64,000 nucleotides of DNA from Parabacteroides sp. ZJ-118 (GTDB taxonomy: Bacteria; Bacteroidota; Bacteroidia; Bacteroidales; Tannerellaceae), in NCBI RefSeq assembly GCF_011038785.1, contig NZ_JAAKDT010000009.1, positions 1 to 64,000 on the forward strand. Direction: 5' to 3'. The translations under genes were made by a program, and so were the position numbers. Positions within the stretch are counted from its first letter, which is position 1. Every line of letters starts with the position of its first letter. This document shows positions 18,278 to 27,689 of this stretch, in pieces. The notes beneath the pieces are model-generated. The model saw only the letters and a program-made list of their open reading frames with translations, had not been told where the DNA came from and did not search any database.

Positions 18278-19102
18278 TTACGGGAACTTCGGGTAGTCCT
18301 CGAAGCGAGGGCGTCGTTTCTCCAGGAATGCCTTGCCGCCCTCTTGCGCCTCGTCCGTCAGGTAGTAGAGCAGGGTGGCGTCTCCGGCCAGCTCCTGTAT
18401 GCCGGCCTGCCCGTCCAGCTCGGCGTTCAGGCCCGCCTTGATCATGCGCAGGGCCAACGGGCTGAGCCTCATCATCTCCTCGGCCCATTGGACATACTCG
18501 TCCTCCAGCTTGTCCAGGGGGACTACCCGGTTTACCAGCCCCATCTCCAGGGCCTCCCGCGCGCTGTACTTGCGGCATAGGAACCAGATCTCGCGGGCCT
18601 TCTTCTGCCCGACCACGCGGGCGAGGTAGGAGGAGCCGAAGCCGGCGTCGAAGCTGCCCACGCGGGGGCCTGTCTGCCCGAAGACCGCGTTCTCGGAGGC
18701 GATCGTAAGGTCGCAGACCACGTGCAATACGTGTCCGCCGCCGATGGCGAAACCGTTCACGGCCGCTATGACGGGCTTCGGGAGGGAGCGGATCTGTTTC
18801 TGTACGTCCAGTACGTTCAGGCGGGGCACGCCGTCTTTACCCACGTAGCCGCCGCGCCCTTTCACGTGCATGTCGCCTCCCGCGCAGAACGCCGTCTCTC
18901 CGGCCCCTGTCAGGACGACCACCTGGATGTCCGGGCGTTCCCGGCAGATGTACAGGGCGTCGCTCATCTCCGCGGTCGTGGTGGGGGTAAAGGCGTTGCG
19001 ATACCGCTCCCGGTTGATCGTGACGCGGGCGATGCCGTTGTAATGCTCGAACAAGATCTCCTCGTATTCCTTGAGGGTTGTCCATTCTCTTTTCGTTTCC
19101 AT
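18278..19102 (-). CDS. menB: 1,4-Dihydroxy-2-naphthoyl-CoA synthase
   Basis: Crotonase-fold enzyme that closes the naphthoate ring. The 274-residue product has the oxyanion-hole segments [12 protein letters not shown] and [12 protein letters not shown], the [13 protein letters not shown] loop, and the C-terminal [12 protein letters not shown] typical of MenB. It starts 3 bases after menD. Length is normal. Confidence 0.96.
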   Translation of the reverse strand: METKREWTTLKEYEEILFEHYNGIARVTINRERYRNAFTPTTTAEMSDALYICRERPDIQVVVLTGAGETAFCAGGDMHVKGRGGYVGKDGVPRLNVLDVQKQIRSLPKPVIAAVNGFAIGGGHVLHVVCDLTIASENAVFGQTGPRVGSFDAGFGSSYLARVVGQKKAREIWFLCRKYSAREALEMGLVNRVVPLDKLEDEYVQWAEEMMRLSPLALRMIKAGLNAELDGQAGIQELAGDATLLYYLTDEAQEGGKAFLEKRRPRFEDYPKFP

Positions 19103-19105
19103 ATA

Positions 19106-20794
19106 TTATCTGTTTGGTGCTTGGGATGAATTTCTCAGTTGATGGTAGTATGCCTTGAGCAGGCGCACGTCTTCCGCCTTGTCCGTGAAAACCTCCATGA
19201 GCAGGGGCTGTCCGCCCGGTCGCTCGGTCTGGGTGAAGGCCTCCATCGCCGCTGCCAGCTCCTCGGCGTCGCGGACGGCGAAGTAGGAGAACCCCCGCTC
19301 CAGGGCCCATCCCTTCGCGGAGGTTTGGTGCGGGGCGCTGACGTAGCGGCGCGTACGCTCGTCCATCTCGAGTCCCGGCAGGGCCTGGAAGATCTCGCCG
19401 CCTCCGTTGTTCAGGAGCAGGACGCGGAGGTTGTCGCGCAGCTCGCCGCTCCACAACGCGTTCATGTCGTAGAAGAAGCTGAGGTCGCCGATGACGACAA
19501 AGTTCAGCCGTTGTGAGGCGGAGGCGTATCCGATGGCCGTAGACAAGGAGCCTTCGATCCCGCTCGTGCCCCGGTTGCAACAGACCTCGACCGTATCGGG
19601 CAGGGCGTACAATTGCGCGTAGCGTACGGCGGAGCTATTCCCCAGATGCAGGGCCGACTCGGCCGGGAGCGAGCGTATCAAGCTGCCGATGGCCGCCATC
19701 TCGGAGTAGGCGAACGCCGGCTCGGGCAGGCCGCGGGATTTGTATTCCCAAGCCTTCGGATATTCCACCGGCCGATTCTCCAGCAGGTAGGCGATTTTCT
19801 CGAGAAACTCGAACGGGTCCATCTCGATCACCACGGTCAGGCAACCGAACAGGTCCGCCACCTCCCCGTCCGGCGAGATGTGCCAATGCTCCCGGGGCGG
19901 GTGCTTCCGCAGGAACGCTTTCAACCGCCCGGAGACTATATGGCCGCCGTAGGTGATCACGAGCTCGGGCGCCAGCTTCTCTTTCTCTTCCTCCGGGGTG
20001 GCGTACAGGATGGCGTCGAAATTCTTGATCGGCATTCCCGGTACGATACGGTTGCCGATGTGCTCGGACAGCCATGTGAAATGCTTATAGAGCAACTTGC
20101 TTATTTTCTTCTCGAAGAGATAGATCAGGCTCATTTGTCCCGCTATCATCATCCGCTTGCTGTACGTGTTCAAGCGCCCGATCAGGTCGTCGTATGTCCG
20201 GTCGTACACGTTCAAGCCTTGATAACGGGTGATGACCCGTACCTCCGGCAATCCGGGAGCCGTGAAGCGGAACAGGGGCTCGGAGACCGGGACGTTGATA
20301 TGCACCGGCCCTTTGCCGCGGTGGTTCAGCTCCAACAGGGCCTCGTTGATCAACCGATTGCAATGCCATTCATCCTGATCCGTGTCTATTTCCGGCAGCT
20401 GCACCGATCTCTTCACCAATGAGCCGAACACCCCGGGTTGCGGCAGGGTCTGTCCGTCCATTTGCCCGATCCAGGCCGCGGGACGGTCGGCGGATATCAC
20501 GACAAGCGGGACCTTCTGATAGAAGGCCTCCGCCACCGCCGGATGTATATTCAGCAAGGCCGTGCCCGAGGTACAGCATACGGCCGCCGGCTTGCCTCCG
20601 TGTAGCGCCAGCCCTACGGCGAAGAATCCCGCGCTTCGCTCGTCCGTCACGGAATGGCAGTTGAAGAACGGATGGTTCACCAAGGTATGGACAATCGGGG
20701 CGTTCCGGCTTCCCGGACATAGCACGATATTACTCACGCCGTGCTCTTTCAGCAAGGCTACCAATTGAAGGATGTTCTTTTTATCGCTATACAT
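19106..20794 (-). CDS. menD: SEPHCHC synthase
   Basis: Thiamine-diphosphate enzyme that condenses isochorismate with 2-oxoglutarate. The 562-residue product has the N-terminal PYR domain with [21 protein letters not shown] and [10 protein letters not shown], and the C-terminal PP domain with [16 protein letters not shown] and [13 protein letters not shown], followed by [11 protein letters not shown]. It lies 18 bases after menF and is followed by menB. Confidence 0.96.
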   Translation of the reverse strand: MYSDKKNILQLVALLKEHGVSNIVLCPGSRNAPIVHTLVNHPFFNCHSVTDERSAGFFAVGLALHGGKPAAVCCTSGTALLNIHPAVAEAFYQKVPLVVISADRPAAWIGQMDGQTLPQPGVFGSLVKRSVQLPEIDTDQDEWHCNRLINEALLELNHRGKGPVHINVPVSEPLFRFTAPGLPEVRVITRYQGLNVYDRTYDDLIGRLNTYSKRMMIAGQMSLIYLFEKKISKLLYKHFTWLSEHIGNRIVPGMPIKNFDAILYATPEEEKEKLAPELVITYGGHIVSGRLKAFLRKHPPREHWHISPDGEVADLFGCLTVVIEMDPFEFLEKIAYLLENRPVEYPKAWEYKSRGLPEPAFAYSEMAAIGSLIRSLPAESALHLGNSSAVRYAQLYALPDTVEVCCNRGTSGIEGSLSTAIGYASASQRLNFVVIGDLSFFYDMNALWSGELRDNLRVLLLNNGGGEIFQALPGLEMDERTRRYVSAPHQTSAKGWALERGFSYFAVRDAEELAAAMEAFTQTERPGGQPLLMEVFTDKAEDVRLLKAYYHQLRNSSQAPNR

Positions 20795-20812
20795 AGATTT
20801 ATACTGTGATGT

Positions 20813-21973
20813 TTAAATGGTATCTTCATCCGGGGAGAGCTTTCTGGTCTGGATCTCACGAAGCAACCGTCGCATGGTATCTAATTTAGCCTCTGTCTCC
20901 TGCCACTCATCCTCGAGCCGCGAGGCTGCCAGCAGGCCGCCGCCGGCATACAGCGTAAGGGCTTGGGGGTGGATATTCATGCAACGGAGGTTTACATACA
21001 GATCGGTTTTGCCTTCGGGATCCAGCCAGCCGATGAAACCGGAGTAATAACTACGGTCGTAGCCTTCGTGCCCGATGATGAAACGATAGGCCTCCTCCTT
21101 GGGAAGACCGCAGACGGCGGGAGTAGGGTGTAATAGGTGGAGGACATCGCCCAGCTTCTCGGGATCGGGCAAGGAGAAGAAGAAATCGCTTCTCAAATGG
21201 GAGACCTCTCCGGCCCGGGCTGAATAAGGCCCCTTCTCCTCGGGGGTAATACCCAGGGCGGACAGCTGACGGCGTATGTAAGCGGCGACCAATTGCTGCT
21301 CTCTCCAATTCTTGGGGTCCCAGCTTCTCGGTAATTTCCCGTCTCGCAAGGTTTGGGTCCCGGCCAAGGCTACCGTTTGCCAGTCGCCTTTCCCGCCGGA
21401 TAACAGGATTTCCGGTGTCCCACCCATCCAAGTCCCGGTCTCCGGGGTATGGCAAAGGTAGACATAGGAGCGGGTATATCGTTCCACCGCCGCGAAGAAT
21501 GCCTTGCCGGGCGAGAAGGCGGGATCTCTCCGGATCGTTTTGCTACGGGATAAAACCAGTTTATCTTGGCTTCCTTTCAGCAAGGGGTGGGTAAACAGGG
21601 AGAAATAGCGAGCGTATCGTTCCTTCTCCTCAGATTCGGAAGCCTCTCCCAATGAAGGGGAAATCGCGGGGAATGGAGAAGGATCGTCTTGTGCCCTTTC
21701 CCTCTTCATTATCAATTCTTCATCCCGCGCCGAGGGGGGTTCAAAAACATCCGGCTGGATCAAGACGATAGGTCGTTCCGCTGTCACCTGAAACGGAGCG
21801 ATCACAAAACCGCTCCGTTCATTTAAGTCTTTTATGTCGTATAACAGGCAGGGTGAGCCGGCGCTTTGCATCCTGAAATGGAGCCTGCCCTCACCGGGAA
21901 CGCGCCAAATGGCGAAATTCCGGCCTCGCTCGATCAACGTGTCTATTCTCTCGTAAGCTTCTTTTGAGATCAT
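20813..21973 (-). CDS. menF: Isochorismate synthase
   Basis: Chorismate-binding enzyme that converts chorismate to isochorismate, first step of menaquinone synthesis. The 386-residue product has the C-terminal block SHLRSDFFFSL, LHPTPAVCGLPKEEA, and DRSYYSGFIGW plus VNLRCMNI, all typical of the MenF/EntC family. Its start overlaps the previous stop by 4 bases (ATGA). A siderophore role is less likely because menD, menB, menC and menE follow directly. Confidence 0.94.
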   Translation of the reverse strand: MISKEAYERIDTLIERGRNFAIWRVPGEGRLHFRMQSAGSPCLLYDIKDLNERSGFVIAPFQVTAERPIVLIQPDVFEPPSARDEELIMKRERAQDDPSPFPAISPSLGEASESEEKERYARYFSLFTHPLLKGSQDKLVLSRSKTIRRDPAFSPGKAFFAAVERYTRSYVYLCHTPETGTWMGGTPEILLSGGKGDWQTVALAGTQTLRDGKLPRSWDPKNWREQQLVAAYIRRQLSALGITPEEKGPYSARAGEVSHLRSDFFFSLPDPEKLGDVLHLLHPTPAVCGLPKEEAYRFIIGHEGYDRSYYSGFIGWLDPEGKTDLYVNLRCMNIHPQALTLYAGGGLLAASRLEDEWQETEAKLDTMRRLLREIQTRKLSPDEDTI

Positions 21974-23202
21974 TTCCTCTTGAGTATGCTATTGATTACC
22001 CGTACCGAGGAGACCAGCTTGTCGGTAGAGGTGAATATGTCTACGTTCCACACGTGGGATGAACGGCCTTTGTGGAGAATCGTCCCGACGGCGCGTACCG
22101 TGTCTCCCTCGTGGGCGGACGACATGTGGCTGCCGCTGACTTGCATGCCGACTACCATCTCGTCCGGTTTCGCCAGAATCATGGAACCGAGTCCGGCCAC
22201 GGTCTCCGCCAAGGCCAGCGTAGCGCCTCCGTGCAAGATGCCGAAAGGCTGGCGGGTTCGTTCGTCTACGGGCATGGTCGCCTCCACGCGATCCTCGGAA
22301 GCGTAGGTATATTGAATGCCTAGGTTACCCATTAGGGCATGCTTGGCCCGTGCGTTCAGCTGATCCAGCGGGACTTCCGTGGGCTTGATCGTGGCAAGGA
22401 TCGCTTTCTCGATCGCTACCGCTACTCCATCCAGGGTATTGGGCAAAGTGGTGAAATCGGCGCAAGCCTTCACGGAGTCGCGCGCGTTACCCATCGCCAC
22501 GCCGGTACCGGCCAATTGAAGCATGGATACGTCGGCCACGCCATCGCCGATGGCGACAACCTCTTCGGTCGCGATGTTCAGCATCTCCATCAATACCGCC
22601 AACGTATTTCCCTTGTTGATGAAATGAGGAGCCACCTCCAGGAAATAGTCCTCGGAGCGGAAAGCTTCCAATACTCCGTCCAGACGTTTCTTCCAATGAT
22701 TTTCCAGACCGGCCAGACTGTTTTCGTCATCGCTGGTAAGGATACACTTACAGGGAGCGAAATCCACCGCCTCCGGGAAATTCTCCACGCCGATGACGCG
22801 CATCTTATTGAGTTCGGCCTCTTCTCGGACATGCTCGTTTTCCGGATGATCGGTCAGGATATAGTCCTTGTGATACGTGAAGATCGCGAAACCATTTTCC
22901 TTCGCCTTTCGGTTCAAGTAAGGAATCATGGCCGGATCGATTCGCTTCTCGAACATCAATTCTCCGGTCTGGGCATTGATGATCTGACCCCCGTTATAAG
23001 ATAATATGAAGCCACCGTAATGATTCAATTCAAGGGCTTCCGCCAAGGGTTGGACCCCATTGGTAGGCCGGCCGGATGCCAATACAACATGAACTCCCAT
23101 TTGCTGGGCCTTTAACAGGGCAGCATGGGCCCGGGGCGTTACCTCTTTCTTGTCGTTAAGCAACGTCCCATCTACGTCTAAGACTAATAATTTGTACTTC
23201 AT
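21970..23202 (-). CDS. HAD (Cof-type) phosphatase fused to a hotdog thioesterase
   Basis: A 410-residue fusion. Residues 1-265 or so are a Cof-type HAD phosphatase: MKYKLLVLDVDGTLLN carries the DxDGT nucleophile and VVAIGDGVADVSML the metal-binding GDG. Residues about 275-410 are a PaaI-type hotdog thioesterase with ILHGGATLALAETVAG, where the histidine-glycine and downstream acid are expected to be active. As first gene of the men operon, the thioesterase half is a good candidate for the 1,4-dihydroxy-2-naphthoyl-CoA hydrolase (MenI role). The start at 23202 is chosen because a promoter box lies just upstream at 23229-23236; a longer upstream frame runs past it. Confidence 0.88.
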   Translation of the reverse strand: MKYKLLVLDVDGTLLNDKKEVTPRAHAALLKAQQMGVHVVLASGRPTNGVQPLAEALELNHYGGFILSYNGGQIINAQTGELMFEKRIDPAMIPYLNRKAKENGFAIFTYHKDYILTDHPENEHVREEAELNKMRVIGVENFPEAVDFAPCKCILTSDDENSLAGLENHWKKRLDGVLEAFRSEDYFLEVAPHFINKGNTLAVLMEMLNIATEEVVAIGDGVADVSMLQLAGTGVAMGNARDSVKACADFTTLPNTLDGVAVAIEKAILATIKPTEVPLDQLNARAKHALMGNLGIQYTYASEDRVEATMPVDERTRQPFGILHGGATLALAETVAGLGSMILAKPDEMVVGMQVSGSHMSSAHEGDTVRAVGTILHKGRSSHVWNVDIFTSTDKLVSSVRVINSILKRK

Positions 23203-23228
23203 GGCGTCTTGTTTTATGGTTTTCAGAA

Positions 23229-23236
23229 CAAAGGTA
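23229..23236 (-). promoter_or_regulatory. -7 promoter box of the men operon
   Basis: Minus-strand TACCTTTG, 27 bases before the start codon of the HAD-thioesterase gene. It decides the start of that gene and is the only good promoter seen ahead of the six-gene run. Confidence 0.6.
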
Positions 23237-23340
23237 AGAATAAAAAGTGAAACGCGGAAGAATAGGGTATATCCGACAGCATGTGACAGCATGCTCACGG
23301 CTTGTCGGCGCGGCCTTGCATGAAACGGGCTACTCCATCC

Positions 23341-25248
23341 TCATCCATTCGCGACCGCGATTATCTTGCCTCTTTGAGAGATATAATTATAGAGCTCTTT
23401 ATAAAACGCATGCCGGGTAAGGGTCGAAGCGTCTCCCAGGATCATCAGTTTCATACGGGCACGGGTGATCGCTACGTTCATGCGCCGCAAGTCGTTCAAG
23501 AAGCCGATCTTTCCATCCTCGTTGGCCCTTACCAAGCTGATCAAGATGACATCGCGCTCCTGCCCTTGGAAACCGTCTACGGTGTGTACGGTGATCAGTC
23601 TGCGTAAAGGCTTGAAGAAAGCGTCTTGTTTGATTAATTTACGGATGTATTGTACCTGCGCCTTGTAAGGGGAGATCAATCCGAAGTCGATATTCTCCTC
23701 CAACACTCTCTCCTTGGATATGCTCTGTATGTAGGAGCGTAATTGCTCCACGAGCAATTCCGCCTCTTGCCTGTTGATACGACTCATAGTCTCTTCCCTC
23801 GTATCTTCCGTGAAATCGCACTCGGACGTATTGAACCATACGATGGGAGTGTCTAATCGCAGGATCCCCCGGGCGCTTACCTCGGGAGCGGATTCGAGTT
23901 CGTTCTGATAGAACCACCGGGAGGAGAAGCGCATGATATCCTCGTGCATACGATATTGGATCTTCAGGAGAGAGACCGTTTCTGGTTTCGCGCGGGCTAT
24001 TTTTTGCATCAAGGTACATCCTAAGCCTTCCCGTTCCGCCTCTATACATTTGATAGTAGGGGGTAATTGGTGATGATCGCCTGCCAGTATGACCCGGTCA
24101 GCTTTGGCGATCGCTATCCAGCAAGCGGCTTCCAATGCTTGGGCGGCCTCGTCGATAAACAAGGTCGTGAAGTGGCGGTTCATCATGACCCGGTTGGCGG
24201 AGCCAACCAAGGTGCAAGCAACTACACGAGCCTTGTCGAATAGCTCCATATCGATCTTGACTTCCAGTTCGGTCGCCCGGCATTTCAACCGGGAGAGGCG
24301 GCCCCGGATCGTATCTCGTTCCTCCCTGCTTTTCTTTCGCATATTGGACTGTATATCCCGTACCGCTTTTCGGATGCTCCATAACTCGGGATAATCCGGA
24401 TGCGACTCGAAACGGCGTTCGTAAGTGAACGAGAGCATTTTGTCATTGATACGCGTGGGGTTCCCGATGCGCAGGACGCTGATGCCTCTATCTACCAGTT
24501 TCTCCGAGATGCAGTCTACGGCGGTATTGCTTTGGGCGCAAACGATCACTTGATTCTCCCGGTGAAGGGTCTCGTAAATGGCTTCCACCAGGGTAGTTGT
24601 TTTCCCGGTTCCGGGAGGACCATGTACGATAGATACTTGTTTCGCACCCAATACCTTGTTTACGGCTTCTTCCTGCGAGCGGTTCAGCCAGGGGAAACGG
24701 ATCGGGAATAATTCCCGCTGTCCCGGTTTTTCCTGTCCCAGCAATACGTCTCTTAGGTGGGAGAGTTGGTTGTTTCTCGCACGCATCACGTCCGAGAGCG
24801 CGGAAAACATCGTCTTATAGCTGGTCTCGTCGAAGTAGAGTTGCACGCCGAGATCATCGCTTTTCCCTTGTATATCCATCGAGGCGGAAGGCGAGGGAAG
24901 GATTACCACCATCCGGTCTTCTTCCACATAGCTGATCGTAGCGGAGAAATCCAGATACTTCAATTTACCACTGATAGTTGCCGTAAAGAAACAAACCGGG
25001 CGCCCGTATTCGAAATTATGCTCGATCTCCCGGTCTTCCATCCTTTCGATCTCGATCACCAATTGGTTTAAGGAATTATAATAACAGCGTCCCGGAACGA
25101 CCGGATACCAACAAAGGCCTTGCGCCACCCGTTTTCGCAAACCCGTACGCTCGGATTGCTGTCGGTAGGTTTCCTTCTCATATTCATATTCTTTCTGCAG
25201 GAGATCATATTGATGTTGCAAATCTACAAGCGGCGACGAAATTCCCAT
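23341..25248 (-). CDS. UPF1/SMUBP2-type SF1 helicase
   Basis: A 635-residue superfamily 1B nucleic-acid helicase of the DNA2/NAM7 group. An N-terminal beta-barrel-like region (about 1-180) precedes the motor: Walker A GPPGTGKTTTL near 215, motif II FIDEAAQALE, LAGDHHQLPPT, motif QYRMHEDIMRFSS, and the C-terminal TVDGFQGQERDVILISLVR and NVAITRARMKL. Common as a single gene in Bacteroidales; its substrate (DNA or RNA) is not settled. It has its own TACTTTTG box at 25313-25320. Confidence 0.92.
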   Translation of the reverse strand: MGISSPLVDLQHQYDLLQKEYEYEKETYRQQSERTGLRKRVAQGLCWYPVVPGRCYYNSLNQLVIEIERMEDREIEHNFEYGRPVCFFTATISGKLKYLDFSATISYVEEDRMVVILPSPSASMDIQGKSDDLGVQLYFDETSYKTMFSALSDVMRARNNQLSHLRDVLLGQEKPGQRELFPIRFPWLNRSQEEAVNKVLGAKQVSIVHGPPGTGKTTTLVEAIYETLHRENQVIVCAQSNTAVDCISEKLVDRGISVLRIGNPTRINDKMLSFTYERRFESHPDYPELWSIRKAVRDIQSNMRKKSREERDTIRGRLSRLKCRATELEVKIDMELFDKARVVACTLVGSANRVMMNRHFTTLFIDEAAQALEAACWIAIAKADRVILAGDHHQLPPTIKCIEAEREGLGCTLMQKIARAKPETVSLLKIQYRMHEDIMRFSSRWFYQNELESAPEVSARGILRLDTPIVWFNTSECDFTEDTREETMSRINRQEAELLVEQLRSYIQSISKERVLEENIDFGLISPYKAQVQYIRKLIKQDAFFKPLRRLITVHTVDGFQGQERDVILISLVRANEDGKIGFLNDLRRMNVAITRARMKLMILGDASTLTRHAFYKELYNYISQRGKIIAVANG

Positions 25249-25312
25249 TCCTTTGTCAATTCAATTAATCGGATGAATATAGTCCGGGCGTTCTAGGTCC
25301 CGAAGCAGGTGA

Positions 25313-25320
25313 CAAAAGTA
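25313..25320 (-). promoter_or_regulatory. -7 promoter box of the UPF1-like helicase gene
   Basis: Minus-strand TACTTTTG upstream of the start codon at 25248, leaving a leader of about 60 bases. Confidence 0.55.
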
Positions 25321-25379
25321 CTAAAAATATCGTTCCGTACCCAAGTTGTAGTAAGTAAAGAAAAAGAATACCGCTAACG

Positions 25380-25409
25380 TTGGTAGTGTCTATAAAATTC
25401 CTAATTTTG
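25380..25409 (+). promoter_or_regulatory. Promoter of the cysteine desulfidase gene
   Basis: TTGG at 25380-25383 and TAATTTTG at 25402-25409 are 18 bases apart and fit the Bacteroidetes pattern. The leader to the start codon is about 65 bases. Confidence 0.55.
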
Positions 25410-25479
25410 CGCGGAAGCTAATATCATGGAAAATGAATGAGAACGATGCTTATCTAATTCTAAAATAAAAACGATCGGT

Positions 25480-26772
25480 ATGGATACTATCATAAAAGCT
25501 CAAATTATAGATTTGATTCACAGGGAGGTAATCCCTGCTATCGGATGTACGGAGCCTGTCGCCGTGGCTTTGGCGGCCGCCAAAGCAGCGGAAGTGTTGG
25601 GGCGTAAGCCGGAGAAAATAGAGGTTTATCTGAGCGCCAATATCTTGAAGAATGCGATGGGTGTGGGAATCCCGGGGACTGGCATGGTGGGATTACCTAT
25701 CGCTATCGCCTTGGGGTCTATCATCGGTAAGTCCGCTTATGGGCTAGAGGTGCTGAAAGACCTGACTCCGGAGGGATTGGAAGAGGGTAAGGAAATGGTC
25801 CGCAAGAAATGCATCGGTATAGACCTGAAAGAGAATGTGGATAAACTTTATATCGAGATCGTAAGTTCCGCGGGGGGCGATCGTTCAAGGGTGATTATTT
25901 GCAAGGAGCATACTCATATAGTATATGTAGAGAAAAATGGGGAGGTGTTGACTGATTTACGTACGGCAAACGCCTCCGCCGAGGAGGTGTGCGAGAATAA
26001 GGATTTACGCCTTTCCTTCTCCAGAGTCTATGCGTTTGCCATGGAAATGCCATTGGACGAGATTCGTTTTATTTTAGAAACAGCCGAGTTGAATAAGAAA
26101 GCCGCCCAAGCTTCCATGAAAGGCAATTACGGGCATACGGTAAGTAAGACGGTCTCGGGTGTTTTCGGCCGTAAGTTCATGGGAGATTCCGCTTATACGC
26201 ATATGTTGATCATGACTTCCGCTGCTTGCGACGCTCGCATGGACGGCGCCATGATCCCGGTGATGAGTAATTCGGGAAGCGGTAATCAAGGAATCGCCGC
26301 TACGCTTCCGGTTCTCTCTTTCGCCGAGGATATCCAATGTTCGGAAGAGCAACTGATCCGTGCGTTGATGTTAAGCCATTTGATGGTGATTTACATCAAG
26401 CAAAGTCTGGGACGTTTGTCCGCCCTTTGCGGTTGTGTGGTTGCCGCTACGGGAGCGAGCTGCGCTATCACCTATCTGATGGGAGGAAATAAGACGCAGA
26501 TTTCTTATGCGATCAAGAATATGATCGGTAATATTACCGGGATGATTTGTGACGGTGCTAAGCCGAGCTGTGCGATGAAAGTATCTAGTGGCGTATCTAC
26601 GGCGATGCTTTCCGCCTTGATGGCAATGGAGGATAAGGTGGTGACTTCCGTGGAGGGTATTATCGATGAGGATGTGGATAAATCGATCGCTAACTTGACC
26701 GCTATCGGTTCTAAAGGGATGGAGGCGACGGATCGTCTGGTGCTGGACATCATGACCGGTAAATCTTGTTAA
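25480..26772 (+). CDS. L-cysteine desulfidase-like protein (CyuA/UPF0597 family)
   Basis: A 430-residue cytosolic protein of the serine dehydratase alpha/UPF0597 family. Members degrade L-cysteine to pyruvate, ammonia and sulfide with an oxygen-sensitive Fe-S cluster. Visible blocks are PAIGCTEPVAVALAAAKA near 20, GIPGTGMVGLPIA, the SNSGSGNQGIAATLPV loop, and cysteines in ALCGCVVAATG and MICDGAKPSCAMK that probably hold the cluster. Upstream promoter is clear, and a CDF transporter follows 9 bases downstream, probably in the same transcript. Confidence 0.85.
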   Translation: MDTIIKAQIIDLIHREVIPAIGCTEPVAVALAAAKAAEVLGRKPEKIEVYLSANILKNAMGVGIPGTGMVGLPIAIALGSIIGKSAYGLEVLKDLTPEGLEEGKEMVRKKCIGIDLKENVDKLYIEIVSSAGGDRSRVIICKEHTHIVYVEKNGEVLTDLRTANASAEEVCENKDLRLSFSRVYAFAMEMPLDEIRFILETAELNKKAAQASMKGNYGHTVSKTVSGVFGRKFMGDSAYTHMLIMTSAACDARMDGAMIPVMSNSGSGNQGIAATLPVLSFAEDIQCSEEQLIRALMLSHLMVIYIKQSLGRLSALCGCVVAATGASCAITYLMGGNKTQISYAIKNMIGNITGMICDGAKPSCAMKVSSGVSTAMLSALMAMEDKVVTSVEGIIDEDVDKSIANLTAIGSKGMEATDRLVLDIMTGKSC

Positions 26773-26781
26773 TCGTACTCG

Positions 26782-27684
26782 ATGGAGAAAGCTGTTAAGG
26801 CGAGGAAAAAAGAGATTATGCGAGTGACACTTTTAGGGTCATTCGCTAATTTTGTTTTATTGGTATTCAAGTTCGTGGCGGGTATCTGGGGGCATAGTAG
26901 CGCTATGATCGCTGATGCGGTGCATTCGTTATCTGATTTCGTAACGGATATAATCGTACTTCTTTTTGTCAATATATCTTCCAAGCCGAAGGACGAGAAC
27001 CATGATTACGGGCATGGTAAATACGAGACTTTGGCGACTTCTATTGTCGGTATCGTCTTGCTCTCTGTAGGTTTTGGCCTCTTTTGGGAGGGAGCGAACA
27101 AGATTTATGGCTTTTATTTCAAGGATATTCCGTTGGAAAGCCCGGGGATAATCGCTTTGGTCGCCGCTCTTATTTCCATCGTGGTCAAGGAATTACTGTA
27201 TCATATTACGGTTTGGGTAGGAAGGAGACAGAATAGCCAGGTTGTTATCGCTAACGCCTGGCATCATCGTTCGGATGCCTTTTCCTCGATCGGTACGGCT
27301 TTAGGTATCGGAGGGGCGATTTTGTTAGGAGATAATTGGCGTGTGCTAGATCCGTTGGCAGCGGTGATAGTCAGTTTGTTTATCGTAAAAGTAGCCTTAC
27401 AACTAGTGATCCAGGCGATCAATGACTTATTGGAGAAATCTTTACCGAAGGAGGTGGAGGATGAGATTTTGGCGATTATTAGTGAGGTTCCCGAGGTAAA
27501 GAGCCCGCATAATCTACGTACCCGCCGCATCGGTAATAACTTCGCTATCGAGGCGCATGTACGGGTGGATGGGCAGATAACCGTGACTCGTGCCCACGAC
27601 CTGACGAAAGAGATCGAACAGAATCTGCGTGATAGGTTCGGCCAGGCTACGCACATCGCTCTGCATGTGGAACCTATTAAATAA
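26782..27684 (+). CDS. Cation diffusion facilitator transporter
   Basis: A 300-residue inner-membrane exporter of Zn, Fe, Mn or Cd. Six membrane segments are expected; the metal site residues appear in MIADAVHSLSDFVTD and NAWHHRSDAFSSIGTALG (HxxxD pairs). The cytoplasmic C-terminal domain (about 210-300) begins after NDLLEKSL and contains NNFAIEAHVRVDGQ. It follows the cysteine desulfidase gene by 9 bases and converges on the next gene, leaving only 5 bases between stops. Confidence 0.92.
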   Translation: MEKAVKARKKEIMRVTLLGSFANFVLLVFKFVAGIWGHSSAMIADAVHSLSDFVTDIIVLLFVNISSKPKDENHDYGHGKYETLATSIVGIVLLSVGFGLFWEGANKIYGFYFKDIPLESPGIIALVAALISIVVKELLYHITVWVGRRQNSQVVIANAWHHRSDAFSSIGTALGIGGAILLGDNWRVLDPLAAVIVSLFIVKVALQLVIQAINDLLEKSLPKEVEDEILAIISEVPEVKSPHNLRTRRIGNNFAIEAHVRVDGQITVTRAHDLTKEIEQNLRDRFGQATHIALHVEPIK

Positions 27685-27689
27685 ACGAA

